A stretch of 64,000 bases of DNA, taken from the NCBI RefSeq assembly GCF_014495685.1, contig NZ_JACTVI010000004.1, forward strand, positions 124,001 to 188,000, in the 5' to 3' direction. A model generated the notes under the pieces. That model worked only from the letters and a program-made list of their open reading frames with translations, was not told where the DNA came from and searched no databases. A program made the translations under genes and the position numbers. Below are positions 33,996 to 41,641 of this stretch, in pieces (positions within the stretch are counted from its first letter, which is position 1; each line of letters starts with the position of its first letter). The DNA comes from Streptomyces sp. TRM68367. Lineage in GTDB: Bacteria; Actinomycetota; Actinomycetes; Streptomycetales; Streptomycetaceae.

Positions 33996-34993
33996 AGCAC
34001 GAACCCCGCCGGGAAGGGGTCCTCCGGGTCCAGCAGGTACTGGGCCGTGCCGGTGAGCCACGCGCGGCCGGTGAAGCTGGGCAGTACGGCCGGGCGGCCC
34101 GCGACCTCGGTCGTGCCGAGGAGGCGGCCGGTGAACCGGGTGCCGATGAAGGACTCGTTCACGAACTCGGTGTGCAGCGGGAGTTCACCGCGGGCGTGCA
34201 GCTGCGCCATGCGGGCGCTGGTGCCGGTGCCGCAGGGCGAGCGGTCGAACCAGCCGGGGTGGATCGCCATCGCATGCCGTGAGTGGCGGGCGGTCGAGCC
34301 GGGCGCGGCCAGGTAGACGTGGTGGCAGCCGTGGATGGAGGTGTCCTCCGGGTGGACGGGTTCGTCGTCCGCGTTGATCGCGTCCATCAGGGCCAGGCCG
34401 GCCTTGAGGATGTCGTCTTTACGGGAGCGGTCGAAGGGCAGTCCGAGCTGCTCCAGCGGCAGGATGGCGTAGAAGTTGCCGCCGAAGGCGAGATCGTACG
34501 TCACCGTGCGGCCGTCGGGGAGCGTGGTCTTGCGGTCGAGGGCGACGGAGAAGGCCGGGACGTTCTGGAGGGTGACGGCCTTGGCGGCGCCGTTCTCCAC
34601 CGCGACCTCGGCGTTCACCGGGCCCGCCGGGGTGTCGAGGCGGATGGTGGTGACCGGCTCGGTGACCTCGACCATGCCGGTCTCCACGAGGACGGTCGCG
34701 ACGCCGATCGTGCCGTGTCCGCACATCGGCAGATAGCCGGACACCTCGATGTAGACGACGCCCCAGTCGCAGTCGGGGCGGGCCGGCGGCTGGAGGATCG
34801 CGCCGCTCATGGCGGAGTGGCCGCGCGGCTCGTTCATCAGCAACTGCTTGATGTCGTCGCGGTGTTCACGGAAGTACAGCCGCCGCTCGTTCATGGTCGC
34901 GCCGGGGATGGTGCCGATGCCGCCGGTGATGACGCGGGTCGGCATGCCCTCGGTGTGCGAGTCGACGGCGTGCAGGACGAGTTTGCTGCGCAT
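33992..34993 (-). CDS. Proline racemase family, 4-hydroxyproline epimerase
   Basis: A 333-aa enzyme that probably converts trans-4-hydroxy-L-proline to cis-4-hydroxy-D-proline. Both acid/base thiols are present, Cys91 in PMCGHGTIG and Cys254 in SPCGTGTSARMA. Two cysteines mark epimerases/racemases; the related trans-3-hydroxyproline dehydratases have Ser or Thr at one place. The N-terminal VDSHTEGMPTRVI and GHSAMSGAI are also typical. The gene lies 14 bp after the DapA-family gene and before gntR. The operon content supports hydroxyproline over proline as substrate. Confidence 0.9.
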   Translation of the reverse strand: MRSKLVLHAVDSHTEGMPTRVITGGIGTIPGATMNERRLYFREHRDDIKQLLMNEPRGHSAMSGAILQPPARPDCDWGVVYIEVSGYLPMCGHGTIGVATVLVETGMVEVTEPVTTIRLDTPAGPVNAEVAVENGAAKAVTLQNVPAFSVALDRKTTLPDGRTVTYDLAFGGNFYAILPLEQLGLPFDRSRKDDILKAGLALMDAINADDEPVHPEDTSIHGCHHVYLAAPGSTARHSRHAMAIHPGWFDRSPCGTGTSARMAQLHARGELPLHTEFVNESFIGTRFTGRLLGTTEVAGRPAVLPSFTGRAWLTGTAQYLLDPEDPFPAGFVL

Positions 34994-35007
34994 GTTCCGG
35001 CCTCCGT

Positions 35008-35898
35008 TCAGGCGAGTCCCGCCGCCGCGGCCTTTTCCGTGGCCGCGCGGACCGCGGTCTCCTGCTCGGGCAGCAGCGGCATGCGGGGCGGACGGCAGGC
35101 GCCGCCGTGGCGACCGACGAGGTCCATGGACAGCTTGATGGCCTGCACGAACTCCACCCGTGAGTCCCAGCGCAGCAGCGGGTGCAGCTGACGGTACAGC
35201 GGCAGCGCGGTGTCGAGGTCGCCGCCGACCGCGGCGCGGTACAGCTCCACGGACGCCCTGGGCAGTGCGTTCGGGTAGCCCGCGACCCAGCCCTTGGCGC
35301 CGGCGACCGCGAGTTCCAGCAGGACGTCGTCGGCGCCGATCAACAGGTCGAGTTCCGGGGCGAGTTCGGCGAGCCGGTAGGCGCGGCGGACGTCGCCGGA
35401 GAACTCCTTGACGCCCTGGATGGACCCCTGCGCGTGCAGTTCGGCGAGGAGTTCGGGTACGAGGTCGACCTTGGTGTCGATGGGGTTGTTGTAGGCGACG
35501 ACCGGTAGCCCGGCCTTGGCCACCTCGGCGTAGTGGGCGAGGACGGACCGTTCGTCGGCGCGGTAGGCGTTGGGCGGCAGCAGCATCACCGCGCCGCAGC
35601 CCGCCTCGCGCGCCTGCTCGGCCCAGCGCCGTGACTCGGCGGAGCCGTAGGCGGCGACGCCGGGCATGACGCGCTGACCGCCGATCGCGGCGACGGCCGT
35701 CTCGACGACCTTGGCGCGCTCCTCGGGGGTGAGTACCTGGTACTCGCCGAGGGAGCCGTTCGGCACGACGCCGTCGCAGCCGTTCTCGACCAGCCAGGCG
35801 CAGTGCTCGGCGTACCGGTCGTAGTTGACGGAGAGGTCGTCGTTCAGCGGGAGGGCGGTGGCGACGAGGACGCCGCGCCAGGGGCGGTGGTCGGTCAT
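35008..35898 (-). CDS. DapA-family lyase, likely 1-pyrroline-4-hydroxy-2-carboxylate deaminase
   Basis: A 296-aa TIM-barrel enzyme of the dihydrodipicolinate-synthase family. The Schiff-base lysine is Lys164 in GVKEFSGD, with Tyr136 in VVAYNNP. The phosphate-like loop GSLGEYQVLTPEER replaces GTTGE of true DapA. In hydroxyproline operons this family turns 1-pyrroline-4-hydroxy-2-carboxylate into 2-oxoglutarate semialdehyde and ammonia. Its stop codon is 14 bp from the epimerase, and its ATG overlaps the FAD subunit stop. The final semialdehyde dehydrogenase is not in this window. Confidence 0.85.
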   Translation of the reverse strand: MTDHRPWRGVLVATALPLNDDLSVNYDRYAEHCAWLVENGCDGVVPNGSLGEYQVLTPEERAKVVETAVAAIGGQRVMPGVAAYGSAESRRWAEQAREAGCGAVMLLPPNAYRADERSVLAHYAEVAKAGLPVVAYNNPIDTKVDLVPELLAELHAQGSIQGVKEFSGDVRRAYRLAELAPELDLLIGADDVLLELAVAGAKGWVAGYPNALPRASVELYRAAVGGDLDTALPLYRQLHPLLRWDSRVEFVQAIKLSMDLVGRHGGACRPPRMPLLPEQETAVRAATEKAAAAGLA

Positions 35899-37259
35899 GG
35901 GGGTCCTTCCTCGGTGGTCGGGCGGGCGAGGACGCCGAGCGGCACGGGGCGGGCGAAGGGACGGCGCGACGGGCCGGGTGCGCACCCGGCCAGCCCGGCG
36001 ACGGCGGATCCGCACACCCGGCCCTGGCACCAGCCCATTCCGGCCCGGGTGAGCAGTTTCACGGTGCGGACGTCGCCCGCTCCGAGGTCGACGGCCGCAC
36101 GGACGTCACCGGCGGTGACCTCCTCGCAGCGGCAGACGACGGTGTCGTCGGTGACCTGGTCCGTCCAGTGCGCGGGCGGGGCGTAGGCGGCGTCGAGGGC
36201 GGCGGCGAACTGCCGTAGACTCGTACGGGACTTGACGGCCGCGGGCGCGGGGGCGCAGGCGGTGTTCTCCAGGCGGGCGGCGATCGAGCAGCCCGCGATG
36301 TGTCCCTCGGCGAGGGCGAGGGCCGCGCCGCCGATGCCGGTGGCCTCGCCCGCCGCCCAGACGCCGGGTACGTCCGTGCGCTGCTCGTCGTCGACGGCGA
36401 CGGCCGGCCCGTCGGTGCGGCAGCCGAGGCTCTCGGCGAGGTCGGTGTGCGGGAGCATGCCGTGGCCGACGGCGAGGGTGTCGCAGGCGATGTGCCGTTC
36501 GGTGCCGGGGCGGAGGCGTCCGGTGGCGTCGAGGGCGGCGAGGGTGACGCCGGTGAGCCGGTCGACGCCGTGCGCGCGGACGATCGTATGGCGGGACAGG
36601 AGGCGTACGCGGTGGCGCAGGAGCCGGGCGGCGTATCCGGCGCCCTCGGGGAGCTTGGCGGCCAGTGCGCGGGCGTGGCGCGTCAGGCGCGCCGGGTCGG
36701 CGGACTCGACGAGCGCGGCGACCTCGACGCCCGCCGCCGCGAGCCCGGTGGCCACCGGCAGCAGCAGCGGCCCGGTCCCGGCGACGACGGCCCGGCGGCC
36801 CGGCGCGGCGAGTCCGCCCTTGAGCATGGCCTGCGCGCCGCCGGCGGTGACGACACCGGGGAGGGTCCAGCCGGGGAACGGCAGCACCTGCTCGTAGCCG
36901 CCGGTGGCCAGCAGTACGGCGGCGGCGCGCACCTCGGCCGGTTCCTCCTGCTCGGGCCCTAGCAGCGCGTGCATGGTGAAGCCGCCGGACCCCGGCTCGA
37001 TGAACCACACATGATGGTCTGTCAGCACTTCCACGGCGCTGGTGGCGAGCCCGTCCCGCAGCCGCTCCCAGGTACGCCACTGGTGGTGCAGCGCCTCGGG
37101 CCGCCCGGCCCGCAGCGCGGCGGCGGGCTGCCGGTAGAACTGGCCGCCCGGCCCGGGCGCCGCGTCGACGAGCGCGACCCGTACGCCTCGTGCGGCGGCC
37201 GCCAGTGCCGCGGCGAGCCCGGCCGGTCCGGCGCCGATCACCGCGAGGTCAGTCCGCAT
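35895..37259 (-). CDS. FAD/NAD-binding oxidoreductase subunit with BFD-like [2Fe-2S] domain
   Basis: A 454-aa flavoprotein. It has an N-terminal dinucleotide motif GAGPAGLAAALAAAARG (9-25), a second nucleotide motif VAGTGPLLLPVATGLAAAG near 172, and the FAD closing segment VPGVWAAGEATGIGGAALALAEG. A C-terminal bacterioferritin-associated-ferredoxin-like domain has CRCEEVTAGDV and GMGWCQGRVCG. This is the HcnB/OoxA-like subunit of heteromeric D-hydroxyproline or opine dehydrogenases. It overlaps both neighbours: the ferredoxin-like gene by 11 bp and the DapA-family gene by 4 bp. It probably moves electrons from the catalytic subunit to an acceptor. Confidence 0.88.
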   Translation of the reverse strand: MRTDLAVIGAGPAGLAAALAAAARGVRVALVDAAPGPGGQFYRQPAAALRAGRPEALHHQWRTWERLRDGLATSAVEVLTDHHVWFIEPGSGGFTMHALLGPEQEEPAEVRAAAVLLATGGYEQVLPFPGWTLPGVVTAGGAQAMLKGGLAAPGRRAVVAGTGPLLLPVATGLAAAGVEVAALVESADPARLTRHARALAAKLPEGAGYAARLLRHRVRLLSRHTIVRAHGVDRLTGVTLAALDATGRLRPGTERHIACDTLAVGHGMLPHTDLAESLGCRTDGPAVAVDDEQRTDVPGVWAAGEATGIGGAALALAEGHIAGCSIAARLENTACAPAPAAVKSRTSLRQFAAALDAAYAPPAHWTDQVTDDTVVCRCEEVTAGDVRAAVDLGAGDVRTVKLLTRAGMGWCQGRVCGSAVAGLAGCAPGPSRRPFARPVPLGVLARPTTEEGPP

Positions 37260-37548
37260 GGCCCGTCCCCTCCTGGCTGCGGATCACGTCGCCGGGCTGT
37301 ACGGGGACGAGGCAGGCCCGCCGGTTCGGCCGCCCGTTGACCGTGACCAGGCAGTCGAAGCAGACGCCGATCCCGCAGAAGATCCCGCGCGGGCGGCCCG
37401 AGCCCCGGGTGGTGCGCCAGGCCGTGACGCCGGCCGCCCACAGCGCGGCGGCGACGGTCTGGCCGGGCAGCGCCCGGATCTCCCGGCCGTCGAAGGTGAC
37501 CGTGAAGGCGGGGCCGGGCCGCGCCCCGGCCAGCTCCAGGGGGTTCAC
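37249..37548 (-). CDS. [2Fe-2S] ferredoxin-like subunit of the dehydrogenase
   Basis: A 99-aa protein with the plant-type cluster pattern: Cys58, Cys63 and Cys66 in IFCGIGVCFDC, and Cys79 in NRRACLV. It matches HcnA-like small subunits found with two flavoproteins in hydroxyproline and opine dehydrogenases. The GTG at 37548 overlaps the upstream gene stop (GTGA), and its end overlaps the next gene start by 11 bp, so it is coupled on both sides. It is inferred to link the two FAD subunits electrically. Confidence 0.88.
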   Translation of the reverse strand: MNPLELAGARPGPAFTVTFDGREIRALPGQTVAAALWAAGVTAWRTTRGSGRPRGIFCGIGVCFDCLVTVNGRPNRRACLVPVQPGDVIRSQEGTGHAD

Positions 37549-38738
37549 TCGGCCTCCTCGGGAAGGCGGTCGGGCTCCTCGGCGACATGGCCGGGCTCCC
37601 CGGGAAAGCGGTCGGGCCGGAACGGCGTGAGGTCGATGTCCGGTGGGCGGCCGGCCAGCGACTGTGCGATCAGGTGCCCGGTGCCGGTGGCCAGCCCGAT
37701 GCCCGCGCCCTCGTGTCCGCAGGCGTGGTGCAGGCCGGGCACCCGGGGGTCGGGGCCGATCGCGGGCAGGTGGTCGGGCAGATACGGCCGGAAGCCGACG
37801 TAGGTGCGCAGGGCGCGGACCCGCTCCAGGAAGGGGAACAGCCGGGTCGCGCCCGCCGCGAGGGCCCGGAGCGCGGGGAGCGAGAGGGAGCGGTCGAAGC
37901 CGACGCGTTCCCGGCTGGCGCCGATCAGGACCGGTCCGGCGGCCGTGCCCTCGACCACCAGGGAGGTCTGCAGCGCCGCCGAGTCGCTGGCGACGTCCGC
38001 CACGTAGTCCGCCGCGTACACCTTGTGCCGGACGCGGGGCGGCAACGGCTCGGTGACCAGGACGAAGCCGCGCCGGGGCAGTACCGGCAGCCGGACTCCG
38101 GCGCGGTCGGCCAGCTCGCCGCCCCAGGTGCCGGCCGCGTTGACGACCGCCGGGGCGTGCACGTCGCCCCGGTCCGTGCGCACCCCGCGCACCGCCCCGC
38201 CGGCGCCGCGCAGGACCTCGGTCACCGTCCGGCCGGTGATCAGCCGGGCGCCCGAGGCGCGCAGGACGTGCGCTGCGGCGAGCGCGGGCATCACCTGGGC
38301 GTCCTGCGGATAGTGGACACCTCCGGCGAGCCCTGGCGCCAAGTACGGCTCCAGCTCGTGGAGTTGGCCTTCCCCGACCGGCTCCACGTCGACTCCGGCC
38401 ACCCGCTGTCCGGCGGCGAGCTCCGTCAGCCCGGTCAGCGCCTCGGGCGTCGCGGCGACGACGGCCCCGCCCTTGGCGTCGTACTCGACCGCCTTGCCCA
38501 GTTCCTCGGCCAGCTCGGCCCACAGCCGGCAGGACAACAGGGCCAGGTCGAGTTCCGGGCCCGGTTCCTTGTCGGAGACGAGGAGGTTCCCCTCCCCCGC
38601 ACCGGTCGTGCCGCCGGCCACGTGGCCGCGGTCCACCACGACGACGTCCAGCCCCGCCCGGGCCGCGTACAGGGCGCAGGCGGCACCCACCATCCCGGCG
38701 CCGACAACCACGACATCGCAGGTCAGAGACTGACTCAC
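37545..38738 (-). CDS. FAD-dependent D-amino-acid (cis-4-hydroxy-D-proline) dehydrogenase catalytic subunit
   Basis: A 397-aa DadA/GlyDH-type flavoprotein. The dinucleotide motif is VVVVGAGMVGAACALYAARAG near 9-29. GTTGAGEGNLLVSD and the C-terminal GHEGAGIGLATGTGHLIAQSL are typical of the DAO fold. It should oxidise cis-4-hydroxy-D-proline, made by the epimerase, to the pyrroline compound used by the DapA-family enzyme. The start is GTG 38738, which lies inside a 17-bp palindrome. It is the first gene of a six-gene operon. The C-terminal 30 residues are Pro/Glu-rich and beyond the fold. Confidence 0.87.
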   Translation of the reverse strand: MSQSLTCDVVVVGAGMVGAACALYAARAGLDVVVVDRGHVAGGTTGAGEGNLLVSDKEPGPELDLALLSCRLWAELAEELGKAVEYDAKGGAVVAATPEALTGLTELAAGQRVAGVDVEPVGEGQLHELEPYLAPGLAGGVHYPQDAQVMPALAAAHVLRASGARLITGRTVTEVLRGAGGAVRGVRTDRGDVHAPAVVNAAGTWGGELADRAGVRLPVLPRRGFVLVTEPLPPRVRHKVYAADYVADVASDSAALQTSLVVEGTAAGPVLIGASRERVGFDRSLSLPALRALAAGATRLFPFLERVRALRTYVGFRPYLPDHLPAIGPDPRVPGLHHACGHEGAGIGLATGTGHLIAQSLAGRPPDIDLTPFRPDRFPGEPGHVAEEPDRLPEEAE

Positions 38739-38758
38739 AGTCAGTACTATGTCACATA
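38729..38758. promoter_or_regulatory. Two adjacent palindromes at the start of the hydroxyproline operon
   Basis: ACTGACT-CAC-AGTCAGT (38729-38745) is a perfect 7-bp inverted repeat that spans the GTG start codon of the first gene. TATGT-C-ACATA (38748-38758) is a perfect 5-bp inverted repeat just upstream. Their centres are 16 bp apart. GntR/FadR-type proteins bind short inverted repeats of this kind, so they are candidate sites for the operon's own regulator. Confidence 0.6.
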
Positions 38759-38801
38759 CCTCTGACGGCGAAAAGGGTGCGCGCAGGGCTTCCGGCGGCG
38801 G

Positions 38802-39449
38802 TCAGTCGGCGGCCGGGACGACTCTCAGGTGGGGGGCGGTACGGCGCCGGGCAGGGGCGCGGCGCGTCTCGCGCAGCACCAGGGTCAGCCGCGTGTATCC
38901 CAGGTCGTGCAGGGACGCGGGGGACTCGACGACGATGCGGCAGTCGGTGGCGCCCCAGCGCGGGTCGGGGTGCTGGATGGGCCGTACGGCGCCGTCGTGG
39001 CGTGCGGCCTCCGCGCCGACCGCGCGGATCCAGTACGGCAGGCCCTGCCGGTAGGCGGCCTCCATGATCGGGTCCTGGGCGATGTCGCGGCGGATGGCCT
39101 GCAGCACGTGGTCGTGGCCGCGGTGCTCCACAGCGGCGGCGAAGTCCGCGAGCATCGGCAGGCACCAGCTCGACTCGTGCTCGCCCAGCACCTCGCAGGC
39201 GTCCGGGTGGAACAGCACGAACCTGAGGAAGTTGTCGCCCGGCATGGCCGTCGGATGCGGGCCGACGCCGCGGAAAAGCGTCCGGAACGCGCTGTTGGCC
39301 AGGACCACGTCCCAGCAGTGGTCGACGACGAAGGAGGGGAAGGGGACGGCTTCCAGAAGCGTGGCGTAGTCCTGTACGTACGCCCGGGCCTCGGGAGTCC
39401 CGGGGACGGGCTGCGGTGCCGGCCGCTGCCCTCCTGCCTGATACGCCAT
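38802..39449 (-). CDS. MmyB-like ligand-binding (PAS-type) protein without HTH
   Basis: A 215-aa protein that matches the MmyB-like regulator ligand-binding domain: YATLLEAVPFPSFVVDHCWDVVLANSAFRTLFRG, PGDNFLRFVLFHPDACEVLGE and the C-terminal LTLVLRET. In most actinobacterial regulators this domain follows an N-terminal helix-turn-helix, but here the first 25 residues are a Pro/Gln-rich leader and no HTH is visible. It is divergent from an XRE protein gene that has an HTH but no MmyB domain. The two may work together (inference). Confidence 0.8.
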   Translation of the reverse strand: MAYQAGGQRPAPQPVPGTPEARAYVQDYATLLEAVPFPSFVVDHCWDVVLANSAFRTLFRGVGPHPTAMPGDNFLRFVLFHPDACEVLGEHESSWCLPMLADFAAAVEHRGHDHVLQAIRRDIAQDPIMEAAYRQGLPYWIRAVGAEAARHDGAVRPIQHPDPRWGATDCRIVVESPASLHDLGYTRLTLVLRETRRAPARRRTAPHLRVVPAAD

Positions 39450-39563
39450 CGGGAGGTCACCCCTTATGCCTCTGCGGCTTTCACGCGGCGCCCCGATCCT
39501 GCTGCTCGGACGCGAGGCATGTCAACTATCGTGGCATTTCATGACGGTTGACGGCTGAAATTG

Positions 39564-39577
39564 GCCACAGTTGTGGC
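39564..39577. promoter_or_regulatory. Palindrome in the MmyB/XRE divergent region
   Basis: GCCACA-GT-TGTGGC is a perfect 6-bp inverted repeat about midway in the 237-bp region between the two divergent regulator genes. It is a candidate operator for the XRE protein. Confidence 0.45.
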
Positions 39578-39686
39578 GAGACCTGGATGTGAGTTCGAAA
39601 CACCGGCTACTCTCCCGGAAGTTCACGCCGGGATACTGGTGGCATCCGTTTGTGAGAATCCCGTGAGAGATGTAGGAGATCTGTCG

Positions 39687-40343
39687 GTGACGGGTGGCTT
39701 CGAGAGTCCGGGTGCCGTGCCGACGTCCGCGCTGCCGGCCGTCGTCGCCCGCGTGACCGCACTCGCCGACCGGCTCGGCGTGCCGCACGCCGAGGTCTTC
39801 GACGTCGCCCGGCTGTCCGCCGCCTCCGGCGTCCCGGAGTCCGTGGTCAAGGCCCTGCTGAGCGGCTGGCCCGCGGGCGAGCCCGATGTGCAGGCCCGGT
39901 TCGTGCAGCGGCTGGACCTGCTGCGGCGCACCCGGCTGAAGCCGAACGGACGCAAGTACACCCAGCAGGAGATCGCCGACGGCGCGGGCATGTCGCGGCA
40001 GCAGGCGGGTGCCCTGATCAACGGCGACCGGCGGCCCACTATGGAGCACTGCGACGCCATCCAGCGCTTCTTCCGGGTGCACGCCGGATTCCTCACGGCC
40101 GAGGACCCCGAGGCGCTGGCGAGCGCCCTGCAGCACACCGAGCAGGAGCTGCTGCAGCAGCTCGCCGACCGGGAGCGGGCGGCCGCCGCCGCGGCCGACG
40201 ACCCGCTGGAGCGGCTGTTGCAGGACCACGGCGTGCGCGGTATCGCCTGGCGGGCCGCGCAGCTGCCCACCGACCAGCACCGCGACAAGGTCGCGGAATG
40301 GCTGGACATGCTCCTGGAGAGCGTCAAGCGGCCCGAGTTCTGA
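39687..40343 (+). CDS. XRE-type helix-turn-helix regulator
   Basis: A 218-aa protein. It begins with helices that include ARLSAASGVPESVVKALLSG. A central XRE HTH follows at about 88-125 (KYTQQEIADGAGMSRQQAGALINGDRRPTMEHCDAIQRFF). The rest is helical, Gln/Ala-rich, and ends in LDMLLESVKRPEF. GTG 39687 is chosen because AGGAG lies 8 bases upstream; earlier in-frame starts lack this. The next gene, 15 bp on, is a frameshifted ImmA/IrrE-type protease gene. XRE and ImmA/IrrE pairs commonly act as a repressor and its protease. Confidence 0.85.
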   Translation: MTGGFESPGAVPTSALPAVVARVTALADRLGVPHAEVFDVARLSAASGVPESVVKALLSGWPAGEPDVQARFVQRLDLLRRTRLKPNGRKYTQQEIADGAGMSRQQAGALINGDRRPTMEHCDAIQRFFRVHAGFLTAEDPEALASALQHTEQELLQQLADRERAAAAAADDPLERLLQDHGVRGIAWRAAQLPTDQHRDKVAEWLDMLLESVKRPEF

Positions 40344-40358
40344 CTCAGGGGGAGAGCT

Positions 40359-40742
40359 GTGGGCATCGGCAGGGAAATGCGCCGCCTGTGCGGCGAGTTG
40401 GTCGCCGAGCTGACGCTGCCCGCCCCGGCGCGGCCCGCCGAGCTGTACGCGGCGCTGTGCGACGCGATGAGCAGACGCCGCGGCCGCCCGGTGCTCTTCC
40501 GTACGGCCGCCTTCCCGCCCGGGACCGCGAGCGGTCTGTGGCTCGACATGGACGGTCAGGCCTCGTCGTCGTCGAGGAACGCACCGCGCCCGACCACCAG
40601 TTGGTGATCCTCGGCCACGAGCTGTGGCACATGAAGGCCGGGCACTGCGCCCACCACGTCGAGGGCGCCGCGGTCGCCGCCCGGCTGCTCGACGACACCG
40701 CCGATCTCCACGCGACGGTCTCGCGTTCCGCGGCCCGGCTGC
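40359..40742 (+). pseudogene. ImmA/IrrE-type metalloprotease gene, frameshifted and truncated
   Basis: GTG 40359, with GGGGAGAG upstream, starts MGIGREMRRLCGELVAEL through FRTAAFPPGTASGLWLDMDGQ. A slip near 40560 is needed to continue with LVVVEERTAPDHQLVILGHELWHMKAGHC. HELWH is the zinc-protease active-site motif, with the third-ligand region nearby. After HATVSRSAARLR, near 40742, the resemblance ends and other DNA follows. The unshifted frame stops at 40607, before the active site. Only an inactive product is expected. Confidence 0.7.
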
Positions 40743-40867
40743 GGGCGCCGCCGGGGTGGCCTGCGGGGGTGCCGGGACGGCCCGTGCGCAGCAGGCCGGG
40801 CCAGTGCTCGCGGCTCCAGTCAGCCTGGGTCGTATCCGCGACGAAGTCCTCGACGAGGGCGAGCAGT

Positions 40868-41045
40868 TGGAGTGCCGGACGAGGGTCGCGGTCTCGATGC
40901 CGAGCGTGCTGAGCAGATCGCGCGCGCCGTTGGCGTACGCGGCCACGGAGTAGTCGGCGCGCGGCTTGTCGGAGGCGCCGTGGCCGAGCAGGTCGGGGGC
41001 GATCACGGTGTGGGTGCAGGCGAGGTCCGGGCGGGCCCCGTCGGC
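40868..41045 (-). pseudogene. Alpha/beta-hydrolase relic
   Basis: The minus strand reads VIAPDLLGHGASDKPRADYSVAAYANGARDLLSTLGIETATLVRH. This is the strand just before the nucleophile elbow of alpha/beta hydrolases (G-H-S-x-G expected next). The sequence then breaks after VRHSN and the frame changes. Minus-strand coding-like sequence (LALVEDFVADTTQADWSREHWPGLL) follows down to about 40745, but its family was not recognised. No start or active site remains. Confidence 0.6.
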
Positions 41046-41350
41046 GGCGATGGGGGGCGCCCCCGCGCGAGCCGAGCGAAGCCGGTTCGAGCGACCACCG
41101 GCTCACCTCGCTTTTCCGTGGCCGCGCAAAGGCGGCCGAAAGCCTTCCCACCGGCGTAGAAGGCTGTTTCCCCGGGAGGTTCCGGTGAGGTTTCGGCCTC
41201 CGCTGAGCGGGCGAACGGACGCGTAGCAAAGCCCGATTGTCAGTGGTGGGCGGCAAGCTGGAGATGCGCCACCGCTGTGCGGGGCGTGCGCGCCGGACCG
41301 GCGCGGGAGCCATTGACAGACCTTGTCGACGACACGGGGAGAGCCGACCC
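41046..41350. other. Intergenic stretch, no gene seen
   Basis: About 300 bases between the hydrolase relic and a small gene. It holds GGGGGGCGCCCCC (41052-41064) and a run CGCGCGAGCCGAGCGAAGCC, which resemble parts of Streptomyces dispersed repeats. No convincing reading frame was found. Confidence 0.4.
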
Positions 41351-41581
41351 ATGCCGACCGCCGTACTGACCGACCGTGAGCGCACCGCCGTCCAGGCCTA
41401 TCTGCGGCTGCTGCACACGGTCCGAGCCGCCTTCGACACCGCGGCCGGCCCGCCCGACGCCCACCACCCGCCCGTCGTCCCGCCCGCCGTGCTCGCCGAG
41501 GCGGAGCAGGCGCTGGCGCGGGCAGGCCTGACCGGCAACGAGGAGGCGTTCTTCCGGCTGCTGCACAGCTGGTGCCCGTAG
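41351..41581 (+). CDS. Small hypothetical protein (76 aa)
   Basis: ATG 41351 follows GGGGAGAGCCGACCC and opens a 76-aa helical, soluble protein with Streptomyces codon use (TDRERTAVQAYLRLLHTVRAAFD and LTGNEEAFFRLLHSW). No family was recognised. It converges on the PPTase gene with a strong hairpin between them. An open frame extends upstream without a ribosome site. Confidence 0.6.
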   Translation: MPTAVLTDRERTAVQAYLRLLHTVRAAFDTAAGPPDAHHPPVVPPAVLAEAEQALARAGLTGNEEAFFRLLHSWCP

Positions 41582-41607
41582 CCCTGACGCCGCGGGGTGA
41601 CCGCGGC

Positions 41608-41641
41608 GACCCCGGGTCGCGTCGCGCGGCGGCCCGGGGTC
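41608..41641. terminator. Bidirectional hairpin between the small gene and the PPTase gene
   Basis: Arms GACCCCGGG (41608-41616) and CCCGGGGTC (41633-41641) pair perfectly over 9 bp with a 16-base loop. It ends at the PPTase stop codon and lies 27 bp after the small gene. Confidence 0.65.

Noticed and set aside
40745..40866. Minus-strand coding-like piece LALVEDFVADTTQADWSREHWPGLL
   Set aside because: The composition looks coding but no family was recognised and no start or stop frames it, so it is mentioned only with the hydrolase relic.
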